Positions 46,806 to 57,557 of a stretch of DNA of 64,000 nt are shown here, piece after piece. Positions within the stretch are counted from its first letter, which is position 1, and each line of letters begins with the position of its first letter. Location: assembly GCF_017356245.1 (NCBI RefSeq), contig NZ_JAFMZZ010000004.1, positions 534,286-598,285 of the forward strand, read 5' to 3'. This DNA comes from Bordetella petrii. Its GTDB lineage: Bacteria; Pseudomonadota; Gammaproteobacteria; Burkholderiales; Burkholderiaceae_B. Position numbers and translations under genes: made by a program. The notes under the pieces are model-generated. The model was not told the origin of the DNA and ran no database searches. It worked only from the letters and a program-made list of their open reading frames with translations.

Positions 46806-47606
46806 TCAGGCCACCTCGGGCGCCGCGGCATCCAGCCCGAAATGGCGCCGGTAGCGGTCATCCATGCGCGCCATGTCCAGCAGCACCGGAAAATCGGCCG
46901 CGTTGAAATCCGGATCCCAGGCGGGTTCGCCGCAAATGCGCGCACCCAGCTTCAGGTAGCCCTTGATCAGCGGCGGCACGCGCGCCGGCAGCACGCTGTT
47001 CAGGCGCTCGACCGGATAGCGGTGCAGCGGCTCGATGCGCGGCAGGTCGGGGTCTTGCAGGTGGCTGGCGACATTGCGCCAGACCTCGGCCGCGGTAACG
47101 CCGTCGTCACGCAGGCTGACGCTGGCGCAGCCCAGCATGTAGCGGTAGCCGCCGCGGCGCATGAATTCGGCCAGGCCGGACCACAGCAGCATGATGGCCG
47201 CGCCGCTGCGGTGATCGGCGTGGGTGCACGAACGGCCTACTTCGACCATCTGGTTGCGCAGCGCGTCCAGGCCGGACAGGTCGAATTCGGACTCGGAATA
47301 ATAGCCGCCGGCCTCGCGCGCCTTTTCAGGGGTCATGATGCGATACGTGCCGACCACGCGGCCGGTGTCGAGCTCGCGTACCATCAGGTGCTCGCACCAG
47401 GGGTCGTAGCGGTCTTGCTCGATGCCGTCTTGCGCATCGGGGAAAACCACCCCCATGTCTTCGGTAAAAACGTCGTAACGCAGCCGCTGGATCTGCTCGA
47501 CCTCGTCGGGCGTGCGCGCCAGCCCCACCACCAGGATCCGCGCCGCGGAGCCGGTCCAGGGCTCGGCGGCATTACGCCGAGAATCGATGCGTGCTAATTC
47601 AAGCAT
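46806..47606 (-). CDS. olsB: GNAT-fold N-acyltransferase (OlsB/hemolysin-like)
   Basis: A 266-residue protein of the hemolysin-like acetyltransferase family that includes OlsB, which transfers 3-hydroxyacyl chains from ACP to ornithine in ornithine-lipid synthesis. Features: RLRYDVFTEDMGVVFPDAQDGIEQDRYDPWCEHLMV, VVGTYRIMTPEKAREAGGYYSESEFDLS, VEVGRSCTHADHRSGAAIMLLW (acyl-binding loop) and LGCASVSL, here cited in pieces. The C-terminal PPLIKGYLKLGARICGEPAWDPDF is a conserved block. It lies upstream of the glmM terminator region and reads towards ppx. Confidence 0.8.
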   Translation of the reverse strand: MLELARIDSRRNAAEPWTGSAARILVVGLARTPDEVEQIQRLRYDVFTEDMGVVFPDAQDGIEQDRYDPWCEHLMVRELDTGRVVGTYRIMTPEKAREAGGYYSESEFDLSGLDALRNQMVEVGRSCTHADHRSGAAIMLLWSGLAEFMRRGGYRYMLGCASVSLRDDGVTAAEVWRNVASHLQDPDLPRIEPLHRYPVERLNSVLPARVPPLIKGYLKLGARICGEPAWDPDFNAADFPVLLDMARMDDRYRRHFGLDAAAPEVA

Positions 47607-47763
47607 TGCGCGGGACTCCTAGAATATGGCGACAGTGTGGAGACCGGATGTGTCAGAGTTCTGACGGAAATGTGACATGACTATGAAGTTTACGCCCAAC
47701 CCAAACGCTTCAATTTACTTCTGATTAATTCAAAACAAATCCAGACGTATACGCGCCTGGCAA

Positions 47764-47799
47764 TAAAAAGGGCCGGGCCATTGGCAGGCCCGGCCCTTT
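47764..47799 (-). terminator. Rho-independent terminator after glmM
   Basis: Arms AAAGGGCCGGGCC (47767-47779) and GGCCCGGCCCTTT (47787-47799) are fully complementary; read on the minus strand the stem is followed by TTTTTATT. It lies 18 bases past the glmM stop. The adjacent 47690-47765 is A+T-rich and probably holds the olsB promoter; no clear -35/-10 pair is called. Confidence 0.92.
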
Positions 47800-47816
47800 C
47801 AGCTAAAGCGTGTGGT

Positions 47817-49160
47817 TCAGGCCAGGCTGGCCGCCAGTTTCTCGGCGCAGGACGCGGCCAGGCTGGGCTCTTCGGCTTCGACCATCAGGCGCAGCTTGGG
47901 CTCGGTGCCCGAAGCGCGGATCAGCACCCTCCCCCGGCCGGCCAGTTCGGCCTCGACCGCGCGCGTGGCGGCGGCCAGGCCCGCGTGGGACTTCCAGTCG
48001 GTGCCGGGCGCCAGCGGCACATTGATCATTTTCTGGGGGTACATGCGCAAATCGCCCAGCCACTCGGCCAGCGGCGTATTGCTGCGCCGCAGCGCCGTCA
48101 GCACCTGTAGGGCGGCGATGATGCCGTCGCCGGTGGTATGGCAATCGAGGCAGATCAGGTGCCCCGAGCTTTCGCCGCCGTACAGCCAGCCGCGCGCCTG
48201 CATCTGTTCCATGACGTAGCGGTCGCCCACCTTGGCGCGCTCGAAGCCCACGCCCAAGCGCTGCATCTGCAGCTCGAAGCCGTAGTTGGTCATCAGCGTG
48301 CCGACCACGCCGGCCACCGGGCCGTGGCTCATGCGCTCGCGCACAATGGCATACAGCAGTTCGTCGCCGTTGTAGATGCGGCCGTCGCCGTCCACCATCT
48401 GCAGGCGGTCGGCGTCGCCGTCCAGGGCGATGCCCAGGTGTGCGCCGCGCTCGCGCACGGCTTGCGCCAGCGATTCGGGATGCAGCGCGCCCACGCCTTC
48501 GTTGATATTGAAGCCGTCGGGCGACACGCCGATGGCGTGAACCTCGGCGCCCAGTTCGCGGAATACATGCGGCGCCACGTTGTAGGCCGCGCCATGGGCG
48601 GCATCGACCACGATCTTGACGCCGTTCAGGTCCAGGTCGTTGGGAAACGTGCTTTTGCAGAATTCGATGTAGCGGCCCTGGGAATCCTGCATGCGGCGCG
48701 CGCGGCCCAGGGCTTCGGAGCCCACGCAGCCCAGGGGCTCGTGCAGGGCGGCCTCGATCTCGGCTTCGACCTCGTCGGGCAGCTTCATGCCCTGGGCCGA
48801 GAAGAACTTGATGCCGTTGTCCTGGTAGGGGTTGTGCGAAGCGCTGATGACGATGCCCGCCACCAGGCGCAGCGCCCGCGTCAGGTAGGCCACCGCCGGG
48901 GTGGGCACCGGGCCGGCCAGCAGCACGTCGATGCCCGCGGCGGACAGGCCGGCTTCCAGGGCCGATTCGAGCATGTAGCCCGAAATGCGCGTGTCTTTGC
49001 CTATGACGACCTGCGGGCGGCTGCCGCCCCGCCCGCCATGCTGGCGGGCCAGTACGCGGCCGGCGGCGTACCCCAGGCGCAGTGCGAAGGCGGCGTTGAT
49101 GACCTCGCCGCCCACCTCGCCCCGGACTCCGTCGGTTCCGAAATACTTGCGTTGCGTCAT
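47817..49160 (-). CDS. glmM: Phosphoglucosamine mutase
   Basis: A 447-residue phosphohexomutase beginning [17 protein letters not shown]. The phosphorylated Ser lies in [20 protein letters not shown] near residue 105, the metal-binding loop is [14 protein letters not shown] near residue 245, the sugar-binding loop is [19 protein letters not shown] near residue 330, and the phosphate-binding loop is [14 protein letters not shown] near the C-terminus. It makes glucosamine-1-phosphate for UDP-GlcNAc. The ATG overlaps the folP stop (ATGA), as in many proteobacteria. Confidence 0.97.
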   Translation of the reverse strand: MTQRKYFGTDGVRGEVGGEVINAAFALRLGYAAGRVLARQHGGRGGSRPQVVIGKDTRISGYMLESALEAGLSAAGIDVLLAGPVPTPAVAYLTRALRLVAGIVISASHNPYQDNGIKFFSAQGMKLPDEVEAEIEAALHEPLGCVGSEALGRARRMQDSQGRYIEFCKSTFPNDLDLNGVKIVVDAAHGAAYNVAPHVFRELGAEVHAIGVSPDGFNINEGVGALHPESLAQAVRERGAHLGIALDGDADRLQMVDGDGRIYNGDELLYAIVRERMSHGPVAGVVGTLMTNYGFELQMQRLGVGFERAKVGDRYVMEQMQARGWLYGGESSGHLICLDCHTTGDGIIAALQVLTALRRSNTPLAEWLGDLRMYPQKMINVPLAPGTDWKSHAGLAAATRAVEAELAGRGRVLIRASGTEPKLRLMVEAEEPSLAASCAEKLAASLA

Positions 49161-49999
49161 GCTCGTATGGCTCCTTGTTCGGCTGCTTGCCAGACTTTCA
49201 GGGCGTCGATGGTGGCGGCCACGTCGTGCACCCGCACGATCGAGGCGCCGCGCGCCACGCAGGCCAGCGCGCCGGCGATACTGCCGGCCAGGCGCTCGGA
49301 CACTGGCTTGCCGGTGGCGTCGCCGATCATGGTCTTGCGGGAAAGTCCGGTCAGCAAGGGATAGCTGGATACGCGCAGGCTGGACAGCCTGCGCAGCAGT
49401 TGGTAGTTGTGTTCGGCCGTCTTGCCGAATCCGAAACCCGGATCCAGCACGATGCGGCGCGGGTCGACCCAGGCGGCGCGCAGGCGCTGGGCGCGGGCGC
49501 CCAGGAACACGCCGATCTCGCCCAGCAGGTCGGCGTATTCGGGCGACTGCTGCATGGTGCCGGGCTCGCCTTTCATGTGCATGATGCACAGCCCGCAGCG
49601 CGACTGCGCCACGGCCTCGATGGCGCCCGGCTGGCGAAACCCGTAGATGTCGTTGATCATGTCGGCGCCGGCATCGAGCACCGCCCGCATGACATCGGGC
49701 TTGAACGTGTCGATGGACAGCGGCACGCCGCAGTCGCGCAGCGCCTCGATGACGGGCAGCAGGCGCGCCAGTTCTTCCTGGGCGGGCACCGGCTCGGCGC
49801 CCGGCCGGGTGGACTCGGCGCCCAGGTCCAGGATGTGCGCGCCCTCGTCGATGAGCTGCCGCGCGTGGCGCACGGCCGAATCGGCATCGGCGTGCTGGCC
49901 GCCGTCGGAAAACGAATCGGGCGTGATGTTGACGATACCCATCACGAGCGGGCGCTCAAGGTCGAACTCGAAGCGCCCGCACAGGAAGGTGTTGGCCAT
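49157..49999 (-). CDS. folP: Dihydropteroate synthase
   Basis: A 280-residue TIM-barrel enzyme with [20 protein letters not shown] (pterin-diphosphate loop), [63 protein letters not shown] in part, and [15 protein letters not shown]. It joins 4-aminobenzoate to the pterin in folate synthesis and is the target of sulfonamides. It starts 12 bases after ftsH and overlaps glmM by 4 bases. Confidence 0.96.
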   Translation of the reverse strand: MANTFLCGRFEFDLERPLVMGIVNITPDSFSDGGQHADADSAVRHARQLIDEGAHILDLGAESTRPGAEPVPAQEELARLLPVIEALRDCGVPLSIDTFKPDVMRAVLDAGADMINDIYGFRQPGAIEAVAQSRCGLCIMHMKGEPGTMQQSPEYADLLGEIGVFLGARAQRLRAAWVDPRRIVLDPGFGFGKTAEHNYQLLRRLSSLRVSSYPLLTGLSRKTMIGDATGKPVSERLAGSIAGALACVARGASIVRVHDVAATIDALKVWQAAEQGAIRA

Positions 50000-50011
50000 G
50001 AAGGCGAGCCG

Positions 50012-51898
<1,887 letters not shown>

Positions 51899-51939
51899 GG
51901 TCGATCTCCTGCTTTCGATTCCGACCGGCGACCGCCCCG

Positions 51940-51968
51940 CGTATATGGCACAGTCACAAGTATGTCAA
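51940..51968 (-). promoter_or_regulatory. Promoter of the ftsH-folP-glmM operon
   Basis: On the minus strand TTGACA (51968-51963), a 17-base spacer and TATACG (51945-51940), about 40 bases before the TTG start. It looks sigma-70-like rather than heat-shock-like. The rest of 51899-52100 shows nothing further. Confidence 0.7.
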
Positions 51969-52100
51969 TAGCTCATTCTACCCTGTCGGGGCAGATTCCG
52001 TCTGAGCGCCCGGCGGGCGCCTGATACACATTCGGACTGGTTGGGTGGGGGGCCTCGACAGCGTGGGGTTGATCAGGCCGCGGCGGGGTGCCGCGGCGGG

Positions 52101-52736
52101 TCAGGACTTCAGGTCGCGCGCCACCAGGAAGGTCTCGGAGGACTTGTCCCGCGAGGCCTTCGGCTTGCGTTCGACCACCCGCTTGAAGCGCTGCTTGAAG
52201 GTTTGCACGATCTGCGAGAACCCGCTGCCGTGGAAAGCCTTGACGATCAGCGCCCCGTCGGGCTTGAGATGGTTGCAGGCGAAGTCCAGGGCCAGCTCGC
52301 AGACATGCTGGATGCGAGCCGAATCGGCGACACCGACCCCCGACAAGTTGGGGGCCATGTCCGAAATTACAAGACTTACCGGCTGGCCACCCACCATTTC
52401 TTGCAACTGTTGCAAAACCGCGTCGTCGCGGAAGTCGCCCTGGATGAATTCCACCCCCGCGACGGGCTCCATGGGCAGCAGGTCCAGGGCGATGATGCGG
52501 CCGTCGACCGCCCCGCCGGGGCCGGCCAGGCGCTCGCGCGCCACCTGCGACCAGCTGCCGGGGGCCGAGCCCAGGTCGACCACGATATCGCCGCGGCGCA
52601 TCAACTTTTCGGTGTCGAGGATCTCGATCAGCTTGAAGGCGGCGCGGGCCCGGTAGCCCTTTTGTTGCGCCATCTTCACATAGGGATCGTTGATGTGCTG
52701 GTGTATCCAGTCTTTAGAGAATTTCTTTTTGGCCAT
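52101..52736 (-). CDS. rlmE: 23S rRNA 2'-O-ribose methyltransferase RlmE (FtsJ)
   Basis: A 211-residue methyltransferase acting on U2552 of 23S rRNA. Residues 24-35 ([12 protein letters not shown]) carry the catalytic Lys, [19 protein letters not shown] is the S-adenosylmethionine loop, [16 protein letters not shown] holds the catalytic Asp, and [11 protein letters not shown] holds the second Lys. It starts only 18 bases from the divergent yhbY start. It is followed, across about 200 bases with a promoter, by ftsH in the same direction. Confidence 0.96.
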   Translation of the reverse strand: MAKKKFSKDWIHQHINDPYVKMAQQKGYRARAAFKLIEILDTEKLMRRGDIVVDLGSAPGSWSQVARERLAGPGGAVDGRIIALDLLPMEPVAGVEFIQGDFRDDAVLQQLQEMVGGQPVSLVISDMAPNLSGVGVADSARIQHVCELALDFACNHLKPDGALIVKAFHGSGFSQIVQTFKQRFKRVVERKPKASRDKSSETFLVARDLKS

Positions 52737-52741
52737 TACCG

Positions 52742-52766
52742 TACAATTCCACGCATGCCTATATTA
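52742..52766. promoter_or_regulatory. Divergent -10 boxes between rlmE and yhbY
   Basis: For yhbY, TACAAT (52742-52747) predicts a transcript starting at about the ATG (52755). For rlmE, TAATAT on the minus strand (52766-52761) lies inside yhbY. Matching -35 boxes are poor in both directions. Confidence 0.4.
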
Positions 52767-53366
52767 GAACTCACCTCACGCGAGCGCAGCGATTTGCGCT
52801 CGGCCGCCCACCCGCTGCGCCCGGTCGTCCTGATCGGCGACAACGGGCTGACCGACGCGGTCTTGAAAGAAATCGACCGCGCCCTGGCGTCTCATGGGCT
52901 GATCAAGGTGCGCGCCGGCGGCAGCGACCGCGACGAGCGCGAGGCCATGCTGGCCGCCATCTGCGACGCCCTGTCGTGCGCGCCGGTGCACCACCTGGGC
53001 AAGATGCTCATCCTGTTCCGCCCGCTGCCCGGCAATGTGGCCGCGCCCGCCGACGGCGCCCCGGCCCGCCGCAAGCCGTCTGAACCGCACACGCCCAAGA
53101 AGCTGGCCGCCGAAGGCAAGACCCTGGCCAAGCCGCGCCGGGCGCCCGCCCGCAAGACGGCCGCCGAGCCCGCCAAGCCTGCCCGCGGCAGCCTGAATCA
53201 GGCCGGCCGCCCCCTGCGTCCCACTACCAAGAAAACCGCATCCGCGGCGCCGCATGGCATTCCGCGCCGCGCCGGCAGCGCGCTGAGCCTGCGCGCGGGC
53301 GCGCGCGGCGGCGTTCAGCGCACCGCGGCCACCAGCCGCAGGGCCGCCAAGGCCACCAAGAAGTAA
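52755..53366 (+). CDS. yhbY: YhbY-type CRM-domain RNA-binding protein with long basic tail
   Basis: A 203-residue protein. Residues 1-97 form a CRM domain: [50 protein letters not shown], and [12 protein letters not shown], like E. coli YhbY (97 residues), which binds pre-50S particles. Residues 105-203 are a low-complexity Lys/Arg/Ala/Pro tail ending [10 protein letters not shown]. The 3' end overlaps the convergent DUF4149 gene by 52 bases. The start at 52755 is fixed by the CRM opening; the larger frame upstream runs through rlmE. Confidence 0.92.
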   Translation: MPILELTSRERSDLRSAAHPLRPVVLIGDNGLTDAVLKEIDRALASHGLIKVRAGGSDRDEREAMLAAICDALSCAPVHHLGKMLILFRPLPGNVAAPADGAPARRKPSEPHTPKKLAAEGKTLAKPRRAPARKTAAEPAKPARGSLNQAGRPLRPTTKKTASAAPHGIPRRAGSALSLRAGARGGVQRTAATSRRAAKATKK

Positions 53367-53752
53367 ATTCCGCCGGACACGTTGTGCAGCAGGCCCGGGT
53401 CGGCCCAGGCCGGCGCCGCCTGCCCGGCGGCGGCAAGCGCCCGGGCGTAGTCCATGAGCGTTTTCAGCCCGAAATACCCCAGGCCGGTGCCCACCGCCAT
53501 CAGCAGGACGGTGCGGCGCCCGGGGGCTTGCAACGCCTGGCCATGCGCCAGGCGGTCGAGAATCAGCATAAATACCGCGCCCCCCAGCCCGCCCATGGCG
53601 AGCACCCGGAACAATTGGGCGACGACCTTGGCCGCGTCGGCGGCATCCAGCAAGGAAAACAAGGTGGGCGCGACCAGCGCGCCGATGCTCCAGAGCGCAC
53701 CGCACCACAGCGCCGCGATCAGGCGGACGAGGATACGGGCCAGGTTGGGCAT
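53315..53752 (-). CDS. DUF4149 membrane protein
   Basis: A 145-residue protein with four hydrophobic helices: LIAALWCGALWSIGALVAPTLF, VLAMGGLGGAVFMLILD, TVLLMAVGTGLGYFG and [15 protein letters not shown]. This matches the DUF4149 family, often found between greA and yhbY in betaproteobacteria; the function is unknown. Its last 17 codons lie inside the yhbY coding sequence on the other strand. It starts 32 bases after the greA stop, so it probably shares the greA message. Confidence 0.85.
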   Translation of the reverse strand: MPNLARILVRLIAALWCGALWSIGALVAPTLFSLLDAADAAKVVAQLFRVLAMGGLGGAVFMLILDRLAHGQALQAPGRRTVLLMAVGTGLGYFGLKTLMDYARALAAAGQAAPAWADPGLLHNVSGGIYFLVALAALRLVAAVR

Positions 53753-53784
53753 CGTCAGTGTTCCCGGGGGGCGGCGGCGTCAGT

Positions 53785-54261
53785 TCAGATGTAACGGACG
53801 CCGAGCACTTCGTACTCGCGCACGCCCGACGGCGCCTTGACTTCGACCACATCGCCCTCGGACTTGCCGATCAGGGCGCGAGCCACGGGGCTGGATACCG
53901 AGATCAGGTTGGATTTGATATCGGCTTCGACGTCGCCCACGATCTGGTACGACAGGCGGTCGCCCGAATCGAGGTCTTCGATGTCGACCGTGGCGCCGAA
54001 GACGGCGCGGCCTTCGGCATCGAGCGCGGCGGGGTCGATGATGTGCGCGTTGGAAAGCGTGCCCTCGAGCTCGGCAATGCGTCCTTCGATGAAGCCCTGG
54101 CGTTCGCGGGCGGCATCGTATTCGGCATTTTCCGACAGATCGCCCTGGGCACGGGCCTCGGCGATGGCGTTGATCACTGCGGGGCGCTCGATGGTTTTCA
54201 GCCGTTGGAGTTCGGCTTGCAAGCGCTCCGCCCCGCGCGCGGTCAAAGGAATGGCAGACAT
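53785..54261 (-). CDS. greA: Transcript cleavage factor GreA
   Basis: A 158-residue factor. The N-terminal coiled coil carries [25 protein letters not shown] and the catalytic acidic tip [27 protein letters not shown] (seen as GDLSENAEY), followed by the FKBP-like domain with [34 protein letters not shown] and [15 protein letters not shown]. GreA rescues backtracked RNA polymerase. The start at 54261 fits the family; the longer upstream frame does not. A hairpin with a T-run lies just upstream in the leader. Confidence 0.97.
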   Translation of the reverse strand: MSAIPLTARGAERLQAELQRLKTIERPAVINAIAEARAQGDLSENAEYDAARERQGFIEGRIAELEGTLSNAHIIDPAALDAEGRAVFGATVDIEDLDSGDRLSYQIVGDVEADIKSNLISVSSPVARALIGKSEGDVVEVKAPSGVREYEVLGVRYI

Positions 54262-54271
54262 GTCGTTTCCC

Positions 54272-54307
54272 AAACAAAAAGTAGAAAACGCCCCGAATGG
54301 AGCGTTT
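54272..54307 (-). terminator. Terminator-like hairpin in the greA leader
   Basis: On the minus strand the arms AAACGCTCC (54307-54299) and GGGGCGTTT (54294-54286) pair with one C-A mismatch and a 4-base loop, followed by TCTACTTTTT. The T-run ends about 12 bases before the greA ATG, so this is either a read-through terminator or an attenuator of greA. Confidence 0.6.
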
Positions 54308-54481
54308 CGGTGAAAGGTCGCAGTCAGGCTTGTGGCCTGCGCCGCCGGGGCGGGGCAAGCCGATGGAACGCGCGGAAGGTCGAACAGGCGGGAACAAAGC
54401 CGGACCCGATGTTTCAGTGGTTCCCGACCATCCGCTCTGATCGGCCCTGGCCCGTGACAACGGCAAGGCTGCGACCAAAAC

Positions 54482-54509
54482 AAAACCCCGGCTCGGGTCG
54501 GAACCGGGG
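54482..54509 (-). terminator. Rho-independent terminator after the uracil permease gene
   Basis: On the minus strand CCCCGG (54509-54504), a 12-base loop, CCGGGG (54491-54486), then TTTTGTTTTG. It lies about 100 bases past the permease stop. Confidence 0.7.
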
Positions 54510-54612
54510 CAAGCAAGGCCCCATTGTGGTCAAAATCGGCCGGAATTGCAAGCCATTCAGGAAACGGTCATTTGGTCGCAGTTGGCTGCAGTAAAACGCA
54601 TATTGACGGCAT

Positions 54613-55935
54613 TCAGACCACGCGCCGGCCGCTGTGCTGCAGCAGCGCGTACAGGATGATGGCGCCGAACGTCGCGGTGCCGATGCCGCCCAGGGTGAAG
54701 CTGCCCAGCTTGACGGTGAAATCGCCCGCGCCCAGCACCAGCGTGACGGCCGCGACGATCAGGTTGCGGTTGTTGCTGAAGTCGACCTGGTTGACTACCC
54801 AGATGCGCGCGCCGGCCACGGCGATCAGCCCGAACACCACCACCGACATGCCGCCCAGCACCGGGGCGGGAATGGTCTGGATCAGGGCGCCGAACTTGGG
54901 CGAAAAACCCAGCACGATGGCGATCAGGGCGGCCAGCACGAACACCAGCGTGGAGTAGATGCGCGTCACGGCCATGACGCCGATGTTCTCGGCATAGGTG
55001 GTGACGCCGGTGCCGCCCACGGCCCCCGACAGCATGGTGGCCACGCCGTCGCCCACGAACGCCCGGCCCAGGTAGCGGTCGAGGTTCTGGCCGGTCATGG
55101 CGCTGACGGCCTTGATGTGGCCCAGGTTTTCGGCCACCAGGATGATGGCCACCGGCACGATCAGCCCCATGGCCTGGGTCTGGAACACCGGCGCCGTGAA
55201 CTGCGGCAGGCCCACCCACGATGCGGCCGCGACGCCGGAGAAGTCGATGGGCTTGCCCAACCCCAGGCCGTTGGCGCAGACGGCATAGATGACGCAGGCC
55301 AGCAGCAGGCCCACCAGGATCAGCAGGCGCTGGACGGTGCCGCGCGTATAGACGGCGATGCCGCCCACGCACAGGATGGTGACGATGGCCATGGTGGCGT
55401 CGAAGCCCGAGGCGCCCATGGCCCCCTTGGCAGCGATGGGCGCCAGGTTCAGGCCGATGACCGCCACCACCGCGCCGGTGACCACCGGCGGCATCAGCGC
55501 CTCGATCCAGTTGGCGCCGCCGCCGGCGCGCGCATTGGCGAACCACACCACCGCGCCGATCAGGGCATAGGCCAGGCCGCAGGCGATGATGGCCCCCAGC
55601 GCCACGCCGATGTTGGCATTGGGCCCCGCGCCGGCATAGCCGGTAACCGCGACCACCCCGCCGATGAAGGCGAAGCTGGAGCCCAGGTAGCTGGGCACGC
55701 GCCCGCCCACGAACAGGAAGAAGATCAGCGTGCCGACGCCCGACATCAGGATCGCCACGTTGGGGTCGAAGCCCATGATCAGGGGCGCCAGCACCGTCGA
55801 GCCGAACATGGCGACCACGTGCTGGGCGCCCATGGCGACGTTCTTCGGCCACGACAGGCGTTCGTCGGGCGCGATGATGGCGCCGGGCACGGTCTCGTCG
55901 GCCAGCTTCCAGCGTGGAAAATAAGAATCGGACAT
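54613..55935 (-). CDS. uraA: Uracil/xanthine permease, NCS2 family
   Basis: A 440-residue membrane protein with about 14 hydrophobic segments. UraA-type motifs include AMGAQHVVAMFGSTVLAPLIMGFDP at the N-terminus, SYLGSSFAFIGG, VAENLGHIKAVSAMTGQNLD (conserved transport helix with Glu), and GGTGVTTYAENIGVMAVTRIYS. It imports uracil by proton symport or a related nucleobase (RutG-like proteins are similar). The start MSDSYFPRWKLADE at 55935 fits. It lies among the pyrimidine genes, with carAB nearby on the same strand, but is not in the same operon. Confidence 0.88.
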   Translation of the reverse strand: MSDSYFPRWKLADETVPGAIIAPDERLSWPKNVAMGAQHVVAMFGSTVLAPLIMGFDPNVAILMSGVGTLIFFLFVGGRVPSYLGSSFAFIGGVVAVTGYAGAGPNANIGVALGAIIACGLAYALIGAVVWFANARAGGGANWIEALMPPVVTGAVVAVIGLNLAPIAAKGAMGASGFDATMAIVTILCVGGIAVYTRGTVQRLLILVGLLLACVIYAVCANGLGLGKPIDFSGVAAASWVGLPQFTAPVFQTQAMGLIVPVAIILVAENLGHIKAVSAMTGQNLDRYLGRAFVGDGVATMLSGAVGGTGVTTYAENIGVMAVTRIYSTLVFVLAALIAIVLGFSPKFGALIQTIPAPVLGGMSVVVFGLIAVAGARIWVVNQVDFSNNRNLIVAAVTLVLGAGDFTVKLGSFTLGGIGTATFGAIILYALLQHSGRRVV

Positions 55936-56073
55936 GGGATCCCCGGTAATAGGACAGGAATTATGGAATAGCGCGGGCGCAAGTGTAGGGGCGGCCGGTC
56001 CGGCCGGCAATACGGTGCTGCCCTGGGCCGGCGCCGCTGTTAAGCTTTCGGCTGCACACGGGATGGAACACGC

Positions 56074-56715
56074 ATGACTGAAATCTGGTTTATCCGGCAT
56101 GGCGAAACGGCCTGGAATACCGAACGCCGCCTGCAGGGATGGCAGGACACCCCCTTGAACGACACCGGCCGTGCCCAGGCCGCCCTGCTGGCGGCGCGCG
56201 TGGCCGAAGAAGCCGCCGGCCGGCCCTTCGCCGCCCTGTACAGCAGCGACCTGCAGCGCGCGCACCACACGGCCGCGCCCGTTTCCGAGCAGCTGGGGCT
56301 GCGCGTGCGGGTCGAGCCCGGCATCCGCGAACGCGGCTTCGGCGTGCTGGAAGGCCTGGCCTGGGATCGCGTGGACGAGCTGGCGCCCGAGGCGGCCGCC
56401 GCCTGGAAAAGCCGTGATCCGGCCCGGCCGCTGCAAGGCGGGGAATCGCTGGGGCAGTTCCACGCGCGCGTGGTCGCCACCATCGAAGACCTGGCGGCGC
56501 GGCACGCCGGCGAGCGGGTGCTGGCCGTGACGCACGGCGGCGTGCTGGACATCATCTGGCGGCATGCCTCGGGCGTGGGCCTGGAGCTACCGCGCCAGAC
56601 CATGCTGCTGAACGCCAGCATCAACCGGATCGGCGTCGAGCCGCGGCGCTGGCAGGTGCTGGAATGGGGCGACGTCGCGCACATTGCCGCGGCCGTCGGC
56701 AACGATGTGGTGTAG
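56074..56715 (+). CDS. Histidine phosphatase family protein (phosphoglycerate mutase-like)
   Basis: A 213-residue enzyme with the catalytic RHGETAWNTERRLQGWQDTPL (phosphohistidine in RHG at residues 9-11), LYSSDLQRAHHTAAPVSEQ, RERGFGVLEG with the acid Glu, and the second His in VLAVTHGGVLDIIWRHASG. The family covers phosphoglycerate mutase, CobC and nonspecific phosphatases; the GpmB-like branch fits best. The substrate is unknown. It is divergent from the permease and converges with the SDR gene, 3 bases between stops. Confidence 0.9.
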   Translation: MTEIWFIRHGETAWNTERRLQGWQDTPLNDTGRAQAALLAARVAEEAAGRPFAALYSSDLQRAHHTAAPVSEQLGLRVRVEPGIRERGFGVLEGLAWDRVDELAPEAAAAWKSRDPARPLQGGESLGQFHARVVATIEDLAARHAGERVLAVTHGGVLDIIWRHASGVGLELPRQTMLLNASINRIGVEPRRWQVLEWGDVAHIAAAVGNDVV

Positions 56716-56718
56716 CGG

Positions 56719-57477
56719 TCAGCGGCGCGGCTTGCGCGGCGCATTGCGGGCCGCCCGGTCATAGACCGCATTGGGCAGCAGGCGCATCAGCCGCGCCACG
56801 ATGCCCATCTGCCACGGAATGACGGTATACGAAACCCCGCGTTCGATCGCCGCCTGGGCCCTGGCCGCGAAGGCGTCGGCTTCCATCAGGAACGGCATCG
56901 AATACGGGTTGCCCGCCGTCATCGCCGTCTTGATGTAGCCGGGAGCGATCGTGACCACCCCGATGCCGGCGCCGGCCAGTTCCAGGCGCAGGCTTTCGCA
57001 ATAGCTGATCACCGCGGCTTTCGAGGCGCTGTAGGCGCCCGCGCCGGGCAGGCCGCGGATGCCGGCCACGCTGGCGATGCCTACCAGGCGGCCGGCGCGC
57101 GCCTGCCGCATGGGTTCGATGAACGGCTCGAAGGTGGCCACGGTGGCCAGCAGGTTGGTATCGACGATGGCCTTGAATACCTCGAAGTCTTCGGCGTGCT
57201 CGGTCAGGGTGCCGGCGCTGATGCCGGCGCTGGCGATGACCACGTCCACCCTGCCCTGGCTGTGCGCCAGGAAATCGCCGGCCGCGGCATGCAGCGCGGC
57301 GCGGTCGCGCACGTCCAGCGCATAGCAGTGATGCGCGCCGGGCAGCTCGTCGGCCAGGGCGCGCAGGGCTTCGCCGCGGCGCGCCACCAGCCCCAGCCGG
57401 GCCCCCGAGCGGGCATAGCGCCAGGCCAGGGCGCGGCCCAGGCCGCTGGAAGCGCCGGTAATGAAAACAGAGGTCAT
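56719..57477 (-). CDS. Short-chain dehydrogenase/reductase
   Basis: A 252-residue classical SDR with nucleotide motif ITGASSGLGRALAWRYARSG at the N-terminus, VVIASAGISAG (NAG-like position), catalytic Ser in GIASVAGIRG, Tyr and Lys in GAYSASKAAVISY, and PGYIKTAMTAGNPYSM after the active site. The start at 57477 is the first Met of the Rossmann fold. A Met upstream near 57526 is possible. The substrate is unknown. It converges on the histidine phosphatase gene. Confidence 0.88.
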   Translation of the reverse strand: MTSVFITGASSGLGRALAWRYARSGARLGLVARRGEALRALADELPGAHHCYALDVRDRAALHAAAGDFLAHSQGRVDVVIASAGISAGTLTEHAEDFEVFKAIVDTNLLATVATFEPFIEPMRQARAGRLVGIASVAGIRGLPGAGAYSASKAAVISYCESLRLELAGAGIGVVTIAPGYIKTAMTAGNPYSMPFLMEADAFAARAQAAIERGVSYTVIPWQMGIVARLMRLLPNAVYDRAARNAPRKPRR

Positions 57478-57557
57478 GGCGGTTTCATGGTGCCGGCCCG
57501 CGGAATGGGCCGTGATGGCTTGCATGATAGGGCCTGGGGGTTGCGGCTGGGTCTGTG

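Larger units (their letters stand above)
54262..54612. other. Gene-free interval between greA and the uracil permease gene
   Basis: This 351-base stretch holds the uracil permease terminator (54482-54509) and the greA leader hairpin (54286-54307). No protein or stable RNA gene is recognised in it. The greA promoter must lie here, but I cannot pick it with confidence. Confidence 0.6.

Noticed and set aside
52041..52754. N-terminal extension of yhbY through rlmE
   Set aside because: The extension is antisense to rlmE, and the CRM domain begins at 52755.
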